A model generated the notes under the pieces. The model was not told the origin of the DNA and searched no databases. It worked only from the letters and a program-made list of their open reading frames with translations. Both the position numbers and the translations under genes were made by a program. 25,210 nt of DNA. Source: Cochliopodium minus. Its lineage: Eukaryota > Discosea > Himatismenida > Cochliopodiidae. This document shows, piece after piece, positions 1 to 10,143 of this stretch; the first letter of the stretch is position 1, and each line of letters starts with the position of its first letter. The stretch lies in the NCBI GenBank assembly GCA_024220525.1, contig JAMYWO010000028.1, forward strand, positions 147,625 to 172,834, read 5' to 3'.

Positions 1-1377
1 AAAGTTTGAGGAGAAACATGAAAAACAATTCTCTCTTCCAAAATCTATATTGATAGATATAATCACCTATCTTTCCTATAATGAAATTCTAAATGCAATG
101 CTCGCTTGCAAAGAATTATATTTCCTTTCACAAACTGAAGAATTCTTCAGAAAATTGTATATCAAGAATACCCTTCCTTATAATGAAAATTTCAAGAATG
201 ATCTTCCAACATGGAAAGAGAAATTCTTCACTTTGATAGATGCATGGGATAGGAATTTCTCAAATCCAAATACATTGTATATCTCAAAGAAAAAGATTGA
301 ATATATAGGTGTTGTAGATATCAATCTATCAACAGCAATAACCAAAAAGAAATTCATTATTGGAAAATATAATTATAATTATCTATTTGAGGTAAATATA
401 AAAAAATTAAAAAACAAGGGTACAAAAATAAAAATATTTAAGAGTGCAAAATGAATTTTGATTCTCTTTTATAAAAAGATACGTTTAACACCATTTTATA
501 TGAAAAAGTTGTTAGTTAAAATGATATTAGGAACATATCGATCAAAATATAATTAGATAATAGATTATTGATTAACAATATCTTGAAAAAATTTTCATTG
601 ATAAAACCAAAATGTTTCCCTTTTAAAATTTCTATTTAAATTTAAATGCTTAGTTTTATCTAAAAGGTGGAGCATTTACTTTTGATGGTGCTGGAATAAT
701 TTATCACAACGAGTTAAAAATCTTTTTTTTAAAGATATTTCTTGGAATTTTTTATTCATAAAACTATTTTGTTAGAACTCTAAAGAATAATAAAGTTTGG
801 GTAATTCAAAATTTTCAACAAAAAAAAATTCAGTTTATTTTTTTGAAAAAAAGTTACATGATGGAAAGCTTGGAACAGGATTGTAAAAAAAAAATTATTT
901 CAATTAAAAAAAAATCTAAAGAATCAAATAATGCGATTTCGAAATGAATCAACTTCTTTGAATAAAAAAAACTTCATAAATATTAAAATAAAAAAGTCGA
1001 TGATATTTTAAATAAAGATTTTTTTTTAAATAAAATTTAATCAAAATTAACTGATTTTAAAAAATATTTAGATCATATTTTAAGAATATTTAGAACTTTA
1101 TTTTTATAATTTATTTAATAATAGTTCGGGAAGTTTGTTATTCGATAACAAATGTGGAGAGGAGATTCGAAGAGTTAAATTATTACTTACCAAAGAACCC
1201 GAGCTTTATCATCTCGGTACAAATGGCAGCATACTGACTGGTGGACCCAAAAAAGGAATGTGGGCGAGTTTTTATGTTATTCTTTATCAAAAAGGTGAAT
1301 TTGCTGAATTTGTGAGAATGGTTGAACTTGACAACGTTCCAGATAAAATCACTCCTCAATATTTAAATGATTTGTGA
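1..1377 (+). CDS. F-box family protein, array copy 1 (5'-partial)
   Basis: Probable substrate-recognition subunit of an SCF-type ubiquitin ligase; the gene starts left of the window. Exons: <2-391, 654-712, 776-800, 854-882, 1125-1377. Exon 1 has a degenerate F-box (isoleucine/leucine helix, then CKELYFLS, EEFFRKLY and a TWKEKF block). Exon joins are in phase: GAG/TTT, GA/A, TGG/TTA, TT/T. The last exon ends in ITPQYLNDL. The exon-2 donor is GTTAAA where copy 2 has GTAAAA. Exons and introns closely match copy 2 at a period of about 1577 bp, so this is a recent tandem duplicate. The C-terminal half is not a domain I recognise. The F-box role is inferred from family knowledge; the splice model is from the sequence and from comparison with the other copies. 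Confidence 0.8.
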
Positions 1378-1415
1378 TTTATTAAAAATAAAAAAATTAA
1401 AATAAAAAATAAAAA

Positions 1416-2948
1416 ATGAAAAAAAAATTTTTAAAGGTAACCAGTCATCTCAGTCTTTTTAAAACCATTTGATCATAAAAGTATTCAAATATTTTATTTA
1501 TAGAAGAAAAAGGCTCAGAAAAAGAAAAGGGTAAATTTTGAAGGAAAATTGTTGGTGAAGAATTCTCCAGAAGAGATAAAGTTTGAGGAGAAACATGAAA
1601 AACAATTCTCTCTTCCAAAATCTATATTGATAGATATAATCACCTATCTTTCCTATAATGAAATTCTAAATGCAATGCTCGCTTGCAAAGAATTATATTT
1701 CCTTTCACAAACTGAAGAATTCTTCAGAAAATTGTATATCAAGAATACCCTTCCTTATAATGAAAATTTCAAGAATGATCTTCCAACATGGAAAGAGAAA
1801 TTCTTCACTTTGATAGATGCATGGGATAGGAATTTCTCAAATCTAAAGAAATTGTATATCTCAAAGAAAAAGATTGAATATATAGGTGATGTATTTCTCT
1901 ATCAAGGTTTACAAGGATTAGAAACAGCAATAACAAAAAAGAAATTCATTATTGGAAAATACAATTATCTATTTGAGGTAAATATAAAAAAATTAAAAAA
2001 CAAGGGTACAAAAAAAAAATACTTAAATATGCAAAATAAATTTTAATTATCTATTATAAAAAGATACAATTAAAACCATTTTATATGAAAAAGTTGTTAG
2101 TAAAAATGATAACTAGAACATTATTTATCAATAAAATGATATCTTATGTTGAGTGATGCAAATCAATAATCTATTTTTCATTGATGAAACCAGTTTCCCT
2201 TTTAAAATTTCTATTTAAATTTAAATGTTTAGTTTTATCTGAAAGGTGGAGCATTTAATTTGGTTGGTGCGGGAATAATTTATCATGACGAGTAAAAAAA
2301 TATAATTGAATTTTTGTTTTTCACAAAAACCAAATTTTGTTTAGAACACCAAAGAATAACAATGTTTGGGTAATTCAAAATTTTTCAACAAAAAAACAGT
2401 TTTATTTTGAATTGAAAAAAAGTTACATGATGGAAAGCTTGGAATAGGATTGTAAAAAAAAATTGTTTAAATTGATTATTAAAGAATCAAAAAAAAAATG
2501 TGATTTTGAAATGAATCAATTTATTTGAATAAAAAAAACTTTTTAAATATTAAAATAAAAGTCGATGATATTTTAAATTATGATCATTTTTTTAAAAAAT
2601 AAAATTTAATCAAAATTAACTGATTTTAAAAAAAACATTCAGATCATATTTTAAGAATATTTAGAACTTTATTTTTATAATTTATTTAATAATAGTTCGG
2701 GAAGTTTGTTATTCGATAAAAAATGTGGAGAAGAGATTCGAAGAGTTAAATTATTACTCACCAAAGAAACTGAGCTTTATCATCTCGGTACAAATGGCAG
2801 CATAATGACTGGTGAACCCAAAAAAGGCATGTGGGCGAGTTTTTATGTTATTCTTTATCAAAAAGGTGAATTTGTTGAGTTTGTGAGAATGGTTGAACTT
2901 GACAACGTTGCAGATAAAATCACTTTTCAATATTTAAATGATTTGTGA
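1416..2948 (+). CDS. F-box family protein, array copy 2, with polybasic 5' exon
   Basis: Complete six-exon gene: 1416-1436, 1504-1977, 2233-2291, 2345-2369, 2423-2451, 2696-2948, giving 286 residues in one frame. The ATG at 1416 opens a 7-codon exon (MKKKFLK) that splices in phase to an exon starting KKKAQKKKR, so the N-terminus is strongly basic and could be a nuclear localisation signal. The F-box follows (LPKSILIDIITYL, then CKELYFLS and EEFFRKLY). Without this 5' exon there is no in-frame ATG before the F-box, which is why I chose this start. The start lies only 38 bp after the stop of copy 1. The likely role is substrate adaptor for a Skp1-Cullin-F-box ligase. The C-terminal region (DGAGIIYH-type motif, then SFYVILYQ and ITFQYLNDL) is unrecognised. 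Confidence 0.8.
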
Positions 2949-2978
2949 TTTTGAAAAACAATTAATAAATAAAAAAAA

Positions 2979-4240
2979 ATGAATAATAATTTTGCTTCAC
3001 AAAAAAAAAAATATAAAAAGGTCAGCAACCCTTTTTAAAAATAATATGTTGTTTAAAGTATTCAATCAAAAAAATTTGATATTTTTAGAAGAAAAAAAAA
3101 ATTGGAAACTTTGAAGGAAAATTGTTTGGGAAGAATTCTCCAGAAGAGATAAAGATTGAGGAGAAACATGAAAAACAATTCCCTCTTCCAAAACCTTTAT
3201 TGATCGAAATAATCACTCATCTTCCTGTGGATGAAATTCTGAATGCTATTCTCGCTTGTAAAGAATTATATTTTCTTTCAAAAACAGAAGAATTCTTCCG
3301 AAAATTGTATATCAAGAATTCCTTTCCCTATCATCCAACTCCATTGAATGATCATCCAACATGGAAAGAGAAATTCTTCACTTTGTTGGAAGTATGGGAT
3401 CCCAATTTCTATAATAAAAAAATATTGATGATGAACAAGAGTATGATTGTTTATATCGGCGTGCAAGGATTATCAACAGCAATAACAAAAAAGAAATTTA
3501 TCGTCGGAGAACAAAATTATCTTTTTGAGGTAAATTAAAAAACAAACAAAAAAAAAAATTACAAGTGTACTCAAAAAAAATCAAAAAACAAATTGAATTT
3601 AATTTTAATTGGATTGTTTTTTAAAAAAAAAGTTCAATCTGAATGTAGGTGAAATTGGGTTGGTCGGTGCAGGGATAATTTATTGTGAGTAAAACATTGA
3701 AGTTTTAAATTTTTTCTTAATTTTTTTAAAATGAAGGCAATCCAATCCTAATGACAAGTGGGTTAAAAAAATTTCATAGAAATTCAAGATTTTTTGTTTA
3801 ATTCTTTCATAAAAAAGCTGCACCGTAGAGAACTAAATAATGGATTGTAAATATCTATTGATTTTTCAATTAAATTTTTTTTTCCAAAAAATAAATCCTA
3901 TTAAAAAAAAAATTATAAAATTTAAATTGCTTTTATTCATTCAATAAGCTAAAAATTTTTTTTTATTTATCATAAATTTAGTAGCAGAGACGAAATGTAC
4001 ATTAAAAATAAGAAATCCTTTCAAATTGTAAAGTTGTTAGTCACCAAACAACCCAAAATATATATTTTCACCTGTATTAATAATCTTATGAAAGAAGGTT
4101 ATGGTGAACTTAAAAAGGGTGCAATGGCCAGTTTTTACGTTACTCTTTACCAAAAATATGAGTCTGCTGATTTAATGAGGATTGAAGAAATATATAATGT
4201 ACCCGATGAAGTAACTCCTCAATATTTAAATGATTTATAA
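2979..4240 (+). CDS. F-box family protein, array copy 3, with polybasic 5' exon
   Basis: Six exons: 2979-3020, 3089-3529, 3633-3688, 3737-3761, 3818-3846, 3982-4240, giving 283 residues. The 5' exon (MNNNFASQKKKYKK) joins in phase to KKKKIGNFEGKLFGK, again a lysine-rich leader before the F-box (LPKPLLIEIITHLPVDEILN, CKELYFLSKTEEFF). It starts 30 bp after the stop of copy 2. It is more diverged than copies 1-2 in the small exons: exon 2 is 56 bp rather than 59, exon 4 reads LHRRELNNG where others have LHDGxLGxG, and exon 3 ends at a GTTAAA donor. It remains fully open, so it is probably functional. The role as an SCF adaptor is inferred from the F-box only. Confidence 0.76.
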
Positions 4241-4544
4241 GAATATCCTAAGGAGAAAATAAAATTTTTTTGGCTATTGGAACTTTTCTTTATTCGTTTC
4301 AAAAAAAAAAAAAAAAAAAAAAATCTTCAACATTTCAGGAAATAAAGATGCAAAAACAATAAGACACCATATCAACGCCGCTTGTGATAAAGCACTAACT
4401 AGTGATTTAAAAAGCACACTGAATTAGGATAGTGGAGATTATTACCTCGATAACAATTTACCAACCTTTACTTTAACATTGGTATTCAAAAAAATAATTA
4501 AATATTATTATTAATATTGAATATAAAAATAAAAATAAATAAAA
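4241..4544. other. Intergenic stretch with a coding-like relic
   Basis: This gap between copies 3 and 4 holds a long poly-A run (about 4301-4323). After it, from about 4339 to 4510, comes a patch with codon-like composition and lower AT than its surroundings, on the + strand. In one frame it reads like protein (for example KDAKTIRHHINAACDKALT and DYYLDNNLPTFTLTLVF) but is interrupted. It follows a TTTCAG that could be an old splice acceptor. It does not resemble the F-box family and I do not recognise it. It is best called an unidentified gene relic captured in the array. Confidence 0.4.
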
Positions 4545-5646
4545 ATGGGAAACTCAAAAGGAATAATGAATGATAATCGATTTGAAATGAAGAAGGAGAA
4601 ACATGGAGAGCAATTTAAATTAATAAGGATTGAGGAGAAATATGAAAGACAATTTCCTCTTCCAAAACCTTTATTGATTGATATAATAACCTATCTTCCT
4701 TATCATGAAATTCTTAATTCAATGCTCACTTGCAAAGAATTATATTTTCTTTCAAAAACAGAAGAATTCTTCAGAAAATTGTATATCAGGAATTCCTTTC
4801 CCTATCATCCAACTCCATTGAATGATCTTCCAACATGGAAGGAGAAATTCTTCACTTTGATGGAAGTATGGGATCACAATTTCTCCAACAAAGATATTTT
4901 GAAAATCTCAAAGAAAAAGATTGAGTATGTAGGTGTTCAAGGATTATCAACAGCAAGAACTAAAAAGAAATTCATTGTTGGAGAACAAAATTATCTCTTT
5001 GAGGTAAAATAAAAAACAAACAAAAAAAAATTGTAACTCAAATTCTTTCTAAAAATATTTGTGATTAGTTCAATTTGAAAAGTGGAAATTATCGCTTGGA
5101 TAGTGCAGGAATAATTTATGAAGAGTAAATATTTGAACATTTTTTAAAAAAATAATCTTCAAATTTTTATAAAAAGAACTGAAAAGAAAGACAAATGGGT
5201 AACTGATTCAACACTTTTTTTTTAAAAAAAAAAATTTTTGTTCATGTTCTTTTAAATAAGTTACATGGTGGAATACTTGGATGTGGTTTGTAAAAAAAAA
5301 ATTTTTCGTCATAATTATAAATAAAAACATTGAAATTATTTGTAAACAATATTACAAATAAACAATTTGTTAATTTTTTTTTAAAATTAGTTGGGGATCC
5401 TTCTCTTTAAATAAAAATAAAAAAGATATCAGAAAAGTCAAAATATTGCTCACCAAAAAATGTAACCTTTATATACTTGGTCCAAGAAATCGTATCCTTA
5501 ACTCTTCAGGTCAACCCACAAAAGACAGAATGGCTAGGTTTTATGTCATTCTTTATCAAAATGGCGAAACTGCTGAAATAACAAGATTTATTGAAATTGA
5601 TAATGTACCTGATAAGATAACTACTCAATATTTAAAAAATTTATAA
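4545..5646 (+). CDS. F-box family protein, array copy 4, MGNSKG N-terminus
   Basis: Five exons: 4545-5003, 5069-5124, 5177-5198, 5261-5289, 5391-5646, giving 273 residues. The protein begins MGNSKGI, which fits the N-myristoylation pattern (Gly2, uncharged residue 3, small residue 6). A membrane-anchored adaptor is therefore possible; this is a motif match only. The F-box follows after about 40 residues (LPKPLLIDIITYLPYHEILN, CKELYFLSKTEEFFRKLY). The small exons read FNLKSGNYRLDSAGIIYEE, TEKKDKW and LHGGILGCGF, and the last exon begins WGSFSLNKNK and ends ITTQYLKNL. All phases agree with the other copies. The C-terminal module has no function I can name. Confidence 0.8.
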
Positions 5647-5703
5647 GAATATAAAGAAAAAAATAAATTTTTTGTGATTGGAACTTTTGTTTTTAAAAAA
5701 AAA

Positions 5704-7047
5704 AATAAAAAAAAAAAAAATGGGAAACTCATAAAGAAAAATGATTGATAATCGATTTGAAATGAAGAAGGAGAAATATGGAGAGCCATTTAAAATAAAG
5801 ATAAAGGAAAAATATGAAAAACAATTTCCTCTTCCAAAACCTTTATTGATTGATATAATAACCTATCTTCCTTATCATGAAATTCTGAATGCAATGCTCA
5901 CTTGTAAAGAATTATATTTTCTTTCAAACAGAAGAATTCTTCAGAAAATTGTATATCAAGAATTCCTTTCCCAATCATCCAACTCCATTGAATGATTTTC
6001 CAACATGGAAAGAAATTCTTCATTTTGATAGATGTATGGGATCCCAATTTCTCAAATTTAGCGAATTTAAAAATCTCTAAAAATATAGGGATCTCCAAAA
6101 ATATTACAACAATTCAAATTTTGTTAGTAAATTTTATCCGCTAACAAAGTTGTAATATTTGGACATGTCTACTAAAAATAGGATCGAATACATAGGTGTT
6201 GAAAAACTAGCTACAGCAATAACAAAAAAGAAATTTATTGTTGGAGAAGGAAATTATCTTTTTGAAGTAAAATAAAAAAATAAAAAAAAAAAGTCCGTCC
6301 TTTTAAAAATAAATTTAAAAACTCAAATTCTTTCTAAAAAAAAATTTGTGATTATTAGTTCAATTTGAAAGCTGGTTCACGTGTCTTGAATGGTGCAGGA
6401 ATAATTTACCACGATAGGTGATAATGTTCTTTATTTCCTTAAAATAAATAACACATTATTTAGTTTTTCATTTTGTTCACATGTAAATGGTATTTGGGTA
6501 AAAATAAAATTTTTTTCTTTTGATTTCTTTTTAATATTTTTTCTCCCATTCAAAGTTGCACCTTGGCGAACTTGGGACGGGATTGCAAGTTTTTTTTTTC
6601 TTTAAAATAATTGTCATTATTTTAAAAATAAAATAAATTTAAAATAAAGGAAAAAAAGAAATAAAACTAAAAATCTAAAAAATTTAAAAAAATAATTTAA
6701 ATAGTTATACCACCAAAAAACATAAATTATAAAAATTAAAACAAATTTATTTTAAACTTTCAAAACAATTTTTTTTAATTTAGCTGGGGAAAGAACTTAT
6801 ACAACTCAGATTATAAAGAGAATATGACCCAGAAGGTAAAGATCTTGTTGACTAAAGAACCAAAAATTATAGCTTACACCTCTATTGATTCTAAAACTTA
6901 TCATCCTTATTCTCAACCCGACATATCCAAATCTGTGAGTTTTTACATCACTCTTTACCAAAATGGCGAAACTGCTGATTTTTGAGGATTGTTAAATTAG
7001 ATAATGTCCCTGATTACATCACTCCTAGATATCTAAATGATTTATGA
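5704..7047 (+). pseudogene. F-box family pseudogene, array copy 5
   Basis: All five exons are recognisable (exon 1 about 5741-6266, then 6359-6417, 6464-6497, 6556-6584, 6784-7047), but the gene is broken. The ancestral ATGGGAAACTCA start (5720) now runs into TAA. Exon 1 carries two 2-bp losses relative to copy 4 (near 5930 and 6014) and an 82-bp inverted-repeat insertion (6088-6169). The last exon has a 1-bp loss near 6985 (GATTTTTGAGG where others have GATTATTTGAGG). The exon-4 donor is GCAAGT instead of GTAAAA, and the exon-2 donor is GTGATA. The closest relative by leader and F-box is copy 4. It is probably not translated into a working protein. Confidence 0.85.
6088..6169 (+). mobile_element. 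MITE-like inverted-repeat element, TA target site
   Basis: An 82-bp insert within exon 1 of the copy 5 pseudogene. The left end GGGATCTCCAAAAATATT and the reverse complement of the right end, GACATGTCCAAATATTAC, form terminal inverted repeats of roughly 20 bp. A second arm (TTTGTTAG / CTAACAAA) makes nearly the whole element a hairpin. It is flanked by TA on both sides (6086-6087 and 6170-6171), as for Tc1/mariner-type insertions. It encodes nothing and must be non-autonomous. The other copies lack it at this position, which defines the insertion. A related copy lies at 19895-19967 in the opposite orientation. Confidence 0.75.
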
Positions 7048-7539
7048 CATTACTCAATTAAAATTTTTTGAAATGAAAATTTAATTTAATATTTTATTCA
7101 ATAATTTTTTTTTAACAATAAATATGATTGGCAATTTGGATGCGGATTGTAAAAAGATAAAATCTTTATTTTAGAATCAAAAAAAAAAAGCTTCTTTAAA
7201 AATACCCAAAATAAAACTGCTCTAAAAAATTGTTTCAATTTGAAATGATTCATTAATTAAAAAAATAAAATAGAAATTTAAAGGTTTAACTTTTATTTTT
7301 AAAAAAGATGACAAGATTTGATAGATCAAACAAGGAATCTAAGAAAGAATAACAAAAGGTAGAATGGCAAGCTTCTTTGTCATTCTTTACCAAAAAGGAG
7401 AGTTTTTGATACATCAAAAATGATTAAGCCAGATAAATATTAATTATGATTATTCATGGAATTTTGTTTAAAGAATTTCTAATATTTGAATTCATCTAAT
7501 ATTTGAATTCAAATTATTTAAAAATTAATATAAAAAAAA
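7048..7539 (+). pseudogene. Relic of a further F-box array copy (exons 4-5 only)
   Basis: Bases about 7121-7148 resemble exon 4 of the family (ATGATTGGCAATTTGGATG, then CGGATT and a GTAAAA donor). Bases about 7310-7440 contain a decayed terminal exon, in which AAAGGTAGAATGGCAAGC and the following bases correspond to the MASFYVILYQKGE block. No exon 1 is visible, and the downstream QYLxDL end is missing. I read this as the stump of an extra tandem unit between copies 5 and 6. The rest is AT-rich spacer, plus a direct duplication of ATATTTGAATTCA just upstream of copy 6. Confidence 0.6.
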
Positions 7540-8624
7540 ATGGAAAATTATGAAAAACAATTCCCTCTTCCAAAACCTTTATTGATCGAAATAATGACTC
7601 ATCTTCAAATCAATGAAATTCTGAATGCTATTCTCACTTGCAAAGAATTATATTTTCTTTCAAAAACAGAAGAATTCTTCAGAAAATTGTATATCAAGAA
7701 TTCCTTTCCCTATGAAGAAAATCCCAAGAATGATCTTCCAACATGGAAAGAGAAATTTCTCACTTTGATAGAGATATTCGATCCTAATTTCTCCAACAAA
7801 AACAATTTGAAAATTTCAAAAAAGAATCTTCAATATATTGGAACTCAAGGACTATCAACAGCAATAACAAAAAAGAAATTCATTGTTGGAGAACAAAATT
7901 ATCTTTTTGAGGTAAATTCCTATTATAACATATTGAAAACTCATCAAATCCATAATTATGAATCAATTTCCTTTCAATGAGAATCTAATCATCCAATTAT
8001 TATAATGAAAAAGAAAATAAATTTTTAAAAATTTGAAAAAAAAAAAAATGTTAGTTCGATTTAAAAGGAGGACATTTTTGCTTGGATGGGGCAGGATTAA
8101 TTTATCACGACGAGTAAAAAAAGAATTTTTCTCTTAAAAAAAAAAAAAAATATTTTTTACTTTTAAAAACCAAATATGAAAAGAACTCCAAAGAGTAACA
8201 ATATTTGGGTAAATTATTTTGAATGATTTTTGTTTTCATTTTATTTTTTATTCATTTTTTATTTGAAAAGTTACATGATGGATCACTCGGATGTGGATTG
8301 TAAAAAAACTTTCTCGATAAGAAAAAATAAAAATAGTTAGAAAAAAAAAAAATTTATTTTAGTTGGGGAACTGATTTGTTTAATTCTAACAATAAAGCCA
8401 ATATTCAAAAAATCAAAATACTATTAACGAAAGAACCCAAAATGTTTGCTTTGATGTGTGTAGACAATCGCATTGTTAACTCTTCTGGTCGCCCCAAAAA
8501 AGACAAAACTGCAAGTTTCTATGTCACTCTCTACCAAGCTGGTGAGTCTATTGATTATTTGAGGATAGTTCATGTAGATAATGTACCTCTTGAAATCAAT
8601 GCTCAATATTTGGCTGATTTATAA
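7540..8624 (+). CDS. F-box family protein, array copy 6
   Basis: Five exons: 7540-7911, 8055-8113, 8184-8208, 8271-8299, 8363-8624, giving 248 residues. It starts directly at MENYEKQFPLPKPLLIEI, without the basic or MGNSKG leader. The F-box spans about residues 6-55, with the WKEKF block near residue 70. The small exons give FDLKGGHFCLDGAGLIYHDE, TPKSNNIW and LHDGSLGCGF, then WGTDLFNSNNKANIQ and a conserved tail (LLTKEPKMF, SFYVTLYQAGE, DYLRIV, INAQYLADL). The 3' two-thirds of exon 1 is identical to copies 7-9, while the last exon differs clearly from theirs, suggesting partial gene conversion. Probable SCF ligase adaptor; substrate unknown. Confidence 0.82.
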
Positions 8625-8974
8625 TTCATTTTGTACTTTTTTTTCTATTAAAATGAAAAAAAAAAGGATAAAACAAAATTTTAATTTTAGTGAAAAAATT
8701 TGAAGAAATTTTTTGAAAAACAGAATATAAAAAAGTAAAAAATTTTTGAGTAATCAAAAAAAAAAAGTTTAAAACTTTTTGATGAAGAAAACCTAATGGT
8801 TGGATAATATTGTCAACTAAAAGATGCAATTTAAATGATCTTAAAAGTTCAGACAAAACTTTTCCAAAAAGAAAGGAAAAGTATTTTTACTTCACTTTAC
8901 AAAAGGAAAGATGAAAGAAAAAATATTAAAAAAAAAAAAAACTGGGAAACTTGGGGAAGTATTTTTCAGGAGAG
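8625..8974. repeat. Spacer module repeated upstream of copies 7 and 8
   Basis: The segment 8700-8910 recurs, with small differences, at about 10575-10790. Shared blocks include TTTGAAAAACAGAATA, AAGTTTAAAACTTTTTGATG, GAAGAAAACC, GGTTGGATA and CAAAAGGAAAGAT. It therefore belongs to the duplicated unit rather than to random AT spacer. It may carry the promoter of copies 7 and 8, but I see no defined element. No gene is supported on either strand. Confidence 0.55.
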
Positions 8975-10143
8975 ATGAGGATTGAGGAAAAATATGAGAA
9001 ACAATTTTCTCTTCCAAAACCTTTGTTGATCGATATAATAACTGATCTTCCTTATCATGAAATTCTGAATGCTATTCTCTCTTGCAAAGAATTATATTTC
9101 CTTTCAAAAACAGAAGAATTCTTCAGAAAATTGTATATCAGGAATTCCTTTCCCTATGAAGAAAATCCCAAGAATGATCTTCCAACATGGAAAGAGAAAT
9201 TTCTCACTTTGATAGAGATATTCGATCCTAATTTCTCCAACAAAAACAATTTGAAAATTTCAAAAAAGAATCTTCAATATATTGGAACTCAAGGACTATC
9301 AACAGCAATAACAAAAAAGAAATTCATTGTTGGAGAACAAAATTATCTTTTTGAGGTAAAAAAAATAACCATAAACTCATTAATAGTGTATAAAATTGCT
9401 TGATAATTTAAATATCAAATAAAAAGAGGATATCAAATGAAAAACATAATATTCTTAAAGATAATTATCTTTTATACTAATCTTTTTTTCCAAAAATAAA
9501 TTAAAAGTTCAATTTGAAAGGAGGTGAGTATTGTTTGGATGGTGCTGGAATAATTTATCAAGACAGGTAAGATCAAAGTGTATTTTTGTTGTTTATTATT
9601 TTTTTCATCCAAATATTTAGTTTTCAAACTGTATCAAATGGAACTTGGGTAATAAAGTTTTTTTTAATGAAATTTCTAAATTCTTTTTTAATCCTTTCAA
9701 AAGTTACACCATGGAGATCTTGGGACAGGATTGTAAACTCTTATAAAAATAAAATATAAAATATAAAAATATAAAAATAAATAAAAATATAAATATAAAT
9801 AAATAAAATATAAAAATAAAAAATAAAAAAATGAAGATAAACTGTTGTTTTACTTACCTGATAAAATAATCTTTAATATAGTTATGGAGGCAGTATTTTC
9901 TTAAAAAATCAAGTGATGGAGAATCAAAAGGTCAAGGTATTGCTTACCAAAGAGCCCAAAATTTTCGCTTTCAGATGTATCGATAATAAGATTTTTCATC
10001 CTCATATTGAACCCAAAATAGGGAAAATGGCAAGTTTTTACATCACTCTTTATCAAAATGGTGAGACTGCTGATTATTTAAGGATTGTTAAAATTGATAA
10101 TGTTCCCAACGATATCACTCCTCAATATTTAAAGGATTTGTGA
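8975..10143 (+). CDS. F-box family protein, array copy 7
   Basis: Five exons: 8975-9355, 9508-9566, 9621-9648, 9704-9732, 9882-10143, giving 252 residues if translation starts at the ATG at 8975 (MRIEEKYEKQF). Upstream, the family's ATGGGAAAC start reads CTGGGAAAC (8942), so the MGNSKG-type leader appears lost by a start-codon change. The F-box is intact (LPKPLLIDIITDLPYHEILN, CKELYFLSKTEEFF). The small exons read FNLKGGEYCLDGAGIIYQD, SFQTVSNGTW and LHHGDLGTGF; the tail has FYGGSIFLKN, LLTKEPKIFAF, SFYITLYQNGETADYL and ITPQYLKDL. Likely an SCF adaptor. The start is less certain than the rest of the model. Confidence 0.8.
9733..9881 (+). repeat. (ATAAA)n-type simple repeat in intron 4 of copy 7
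   Basis: Intron 4 is dominated by irregular ATAAA/AAATATA repeats (about 9743-9830) before a normal acceptor region. The same low-complexity block occurs at the same place in copies 8 (about 11720-11795) and 9 (about 13352-13440) at different lengths, so it expanded or contracted after duplication. Confidence 0.7.

Noticed and set aside
8626-8856. - strand open frame of 76 codons in the spacer after copy 6
   Set aside because: The product is almost all Phe, Leu and Lys from A/T runs, and the related spacer at 10575-10790 does not clearly preserve it.
9743-9830. Possible CRISPR-like or ordered satellite repeat in intron 4
   Set aside because: The units are irregular ATAAA runs without conserved length or spacers; this is simple low-complexity DNA.
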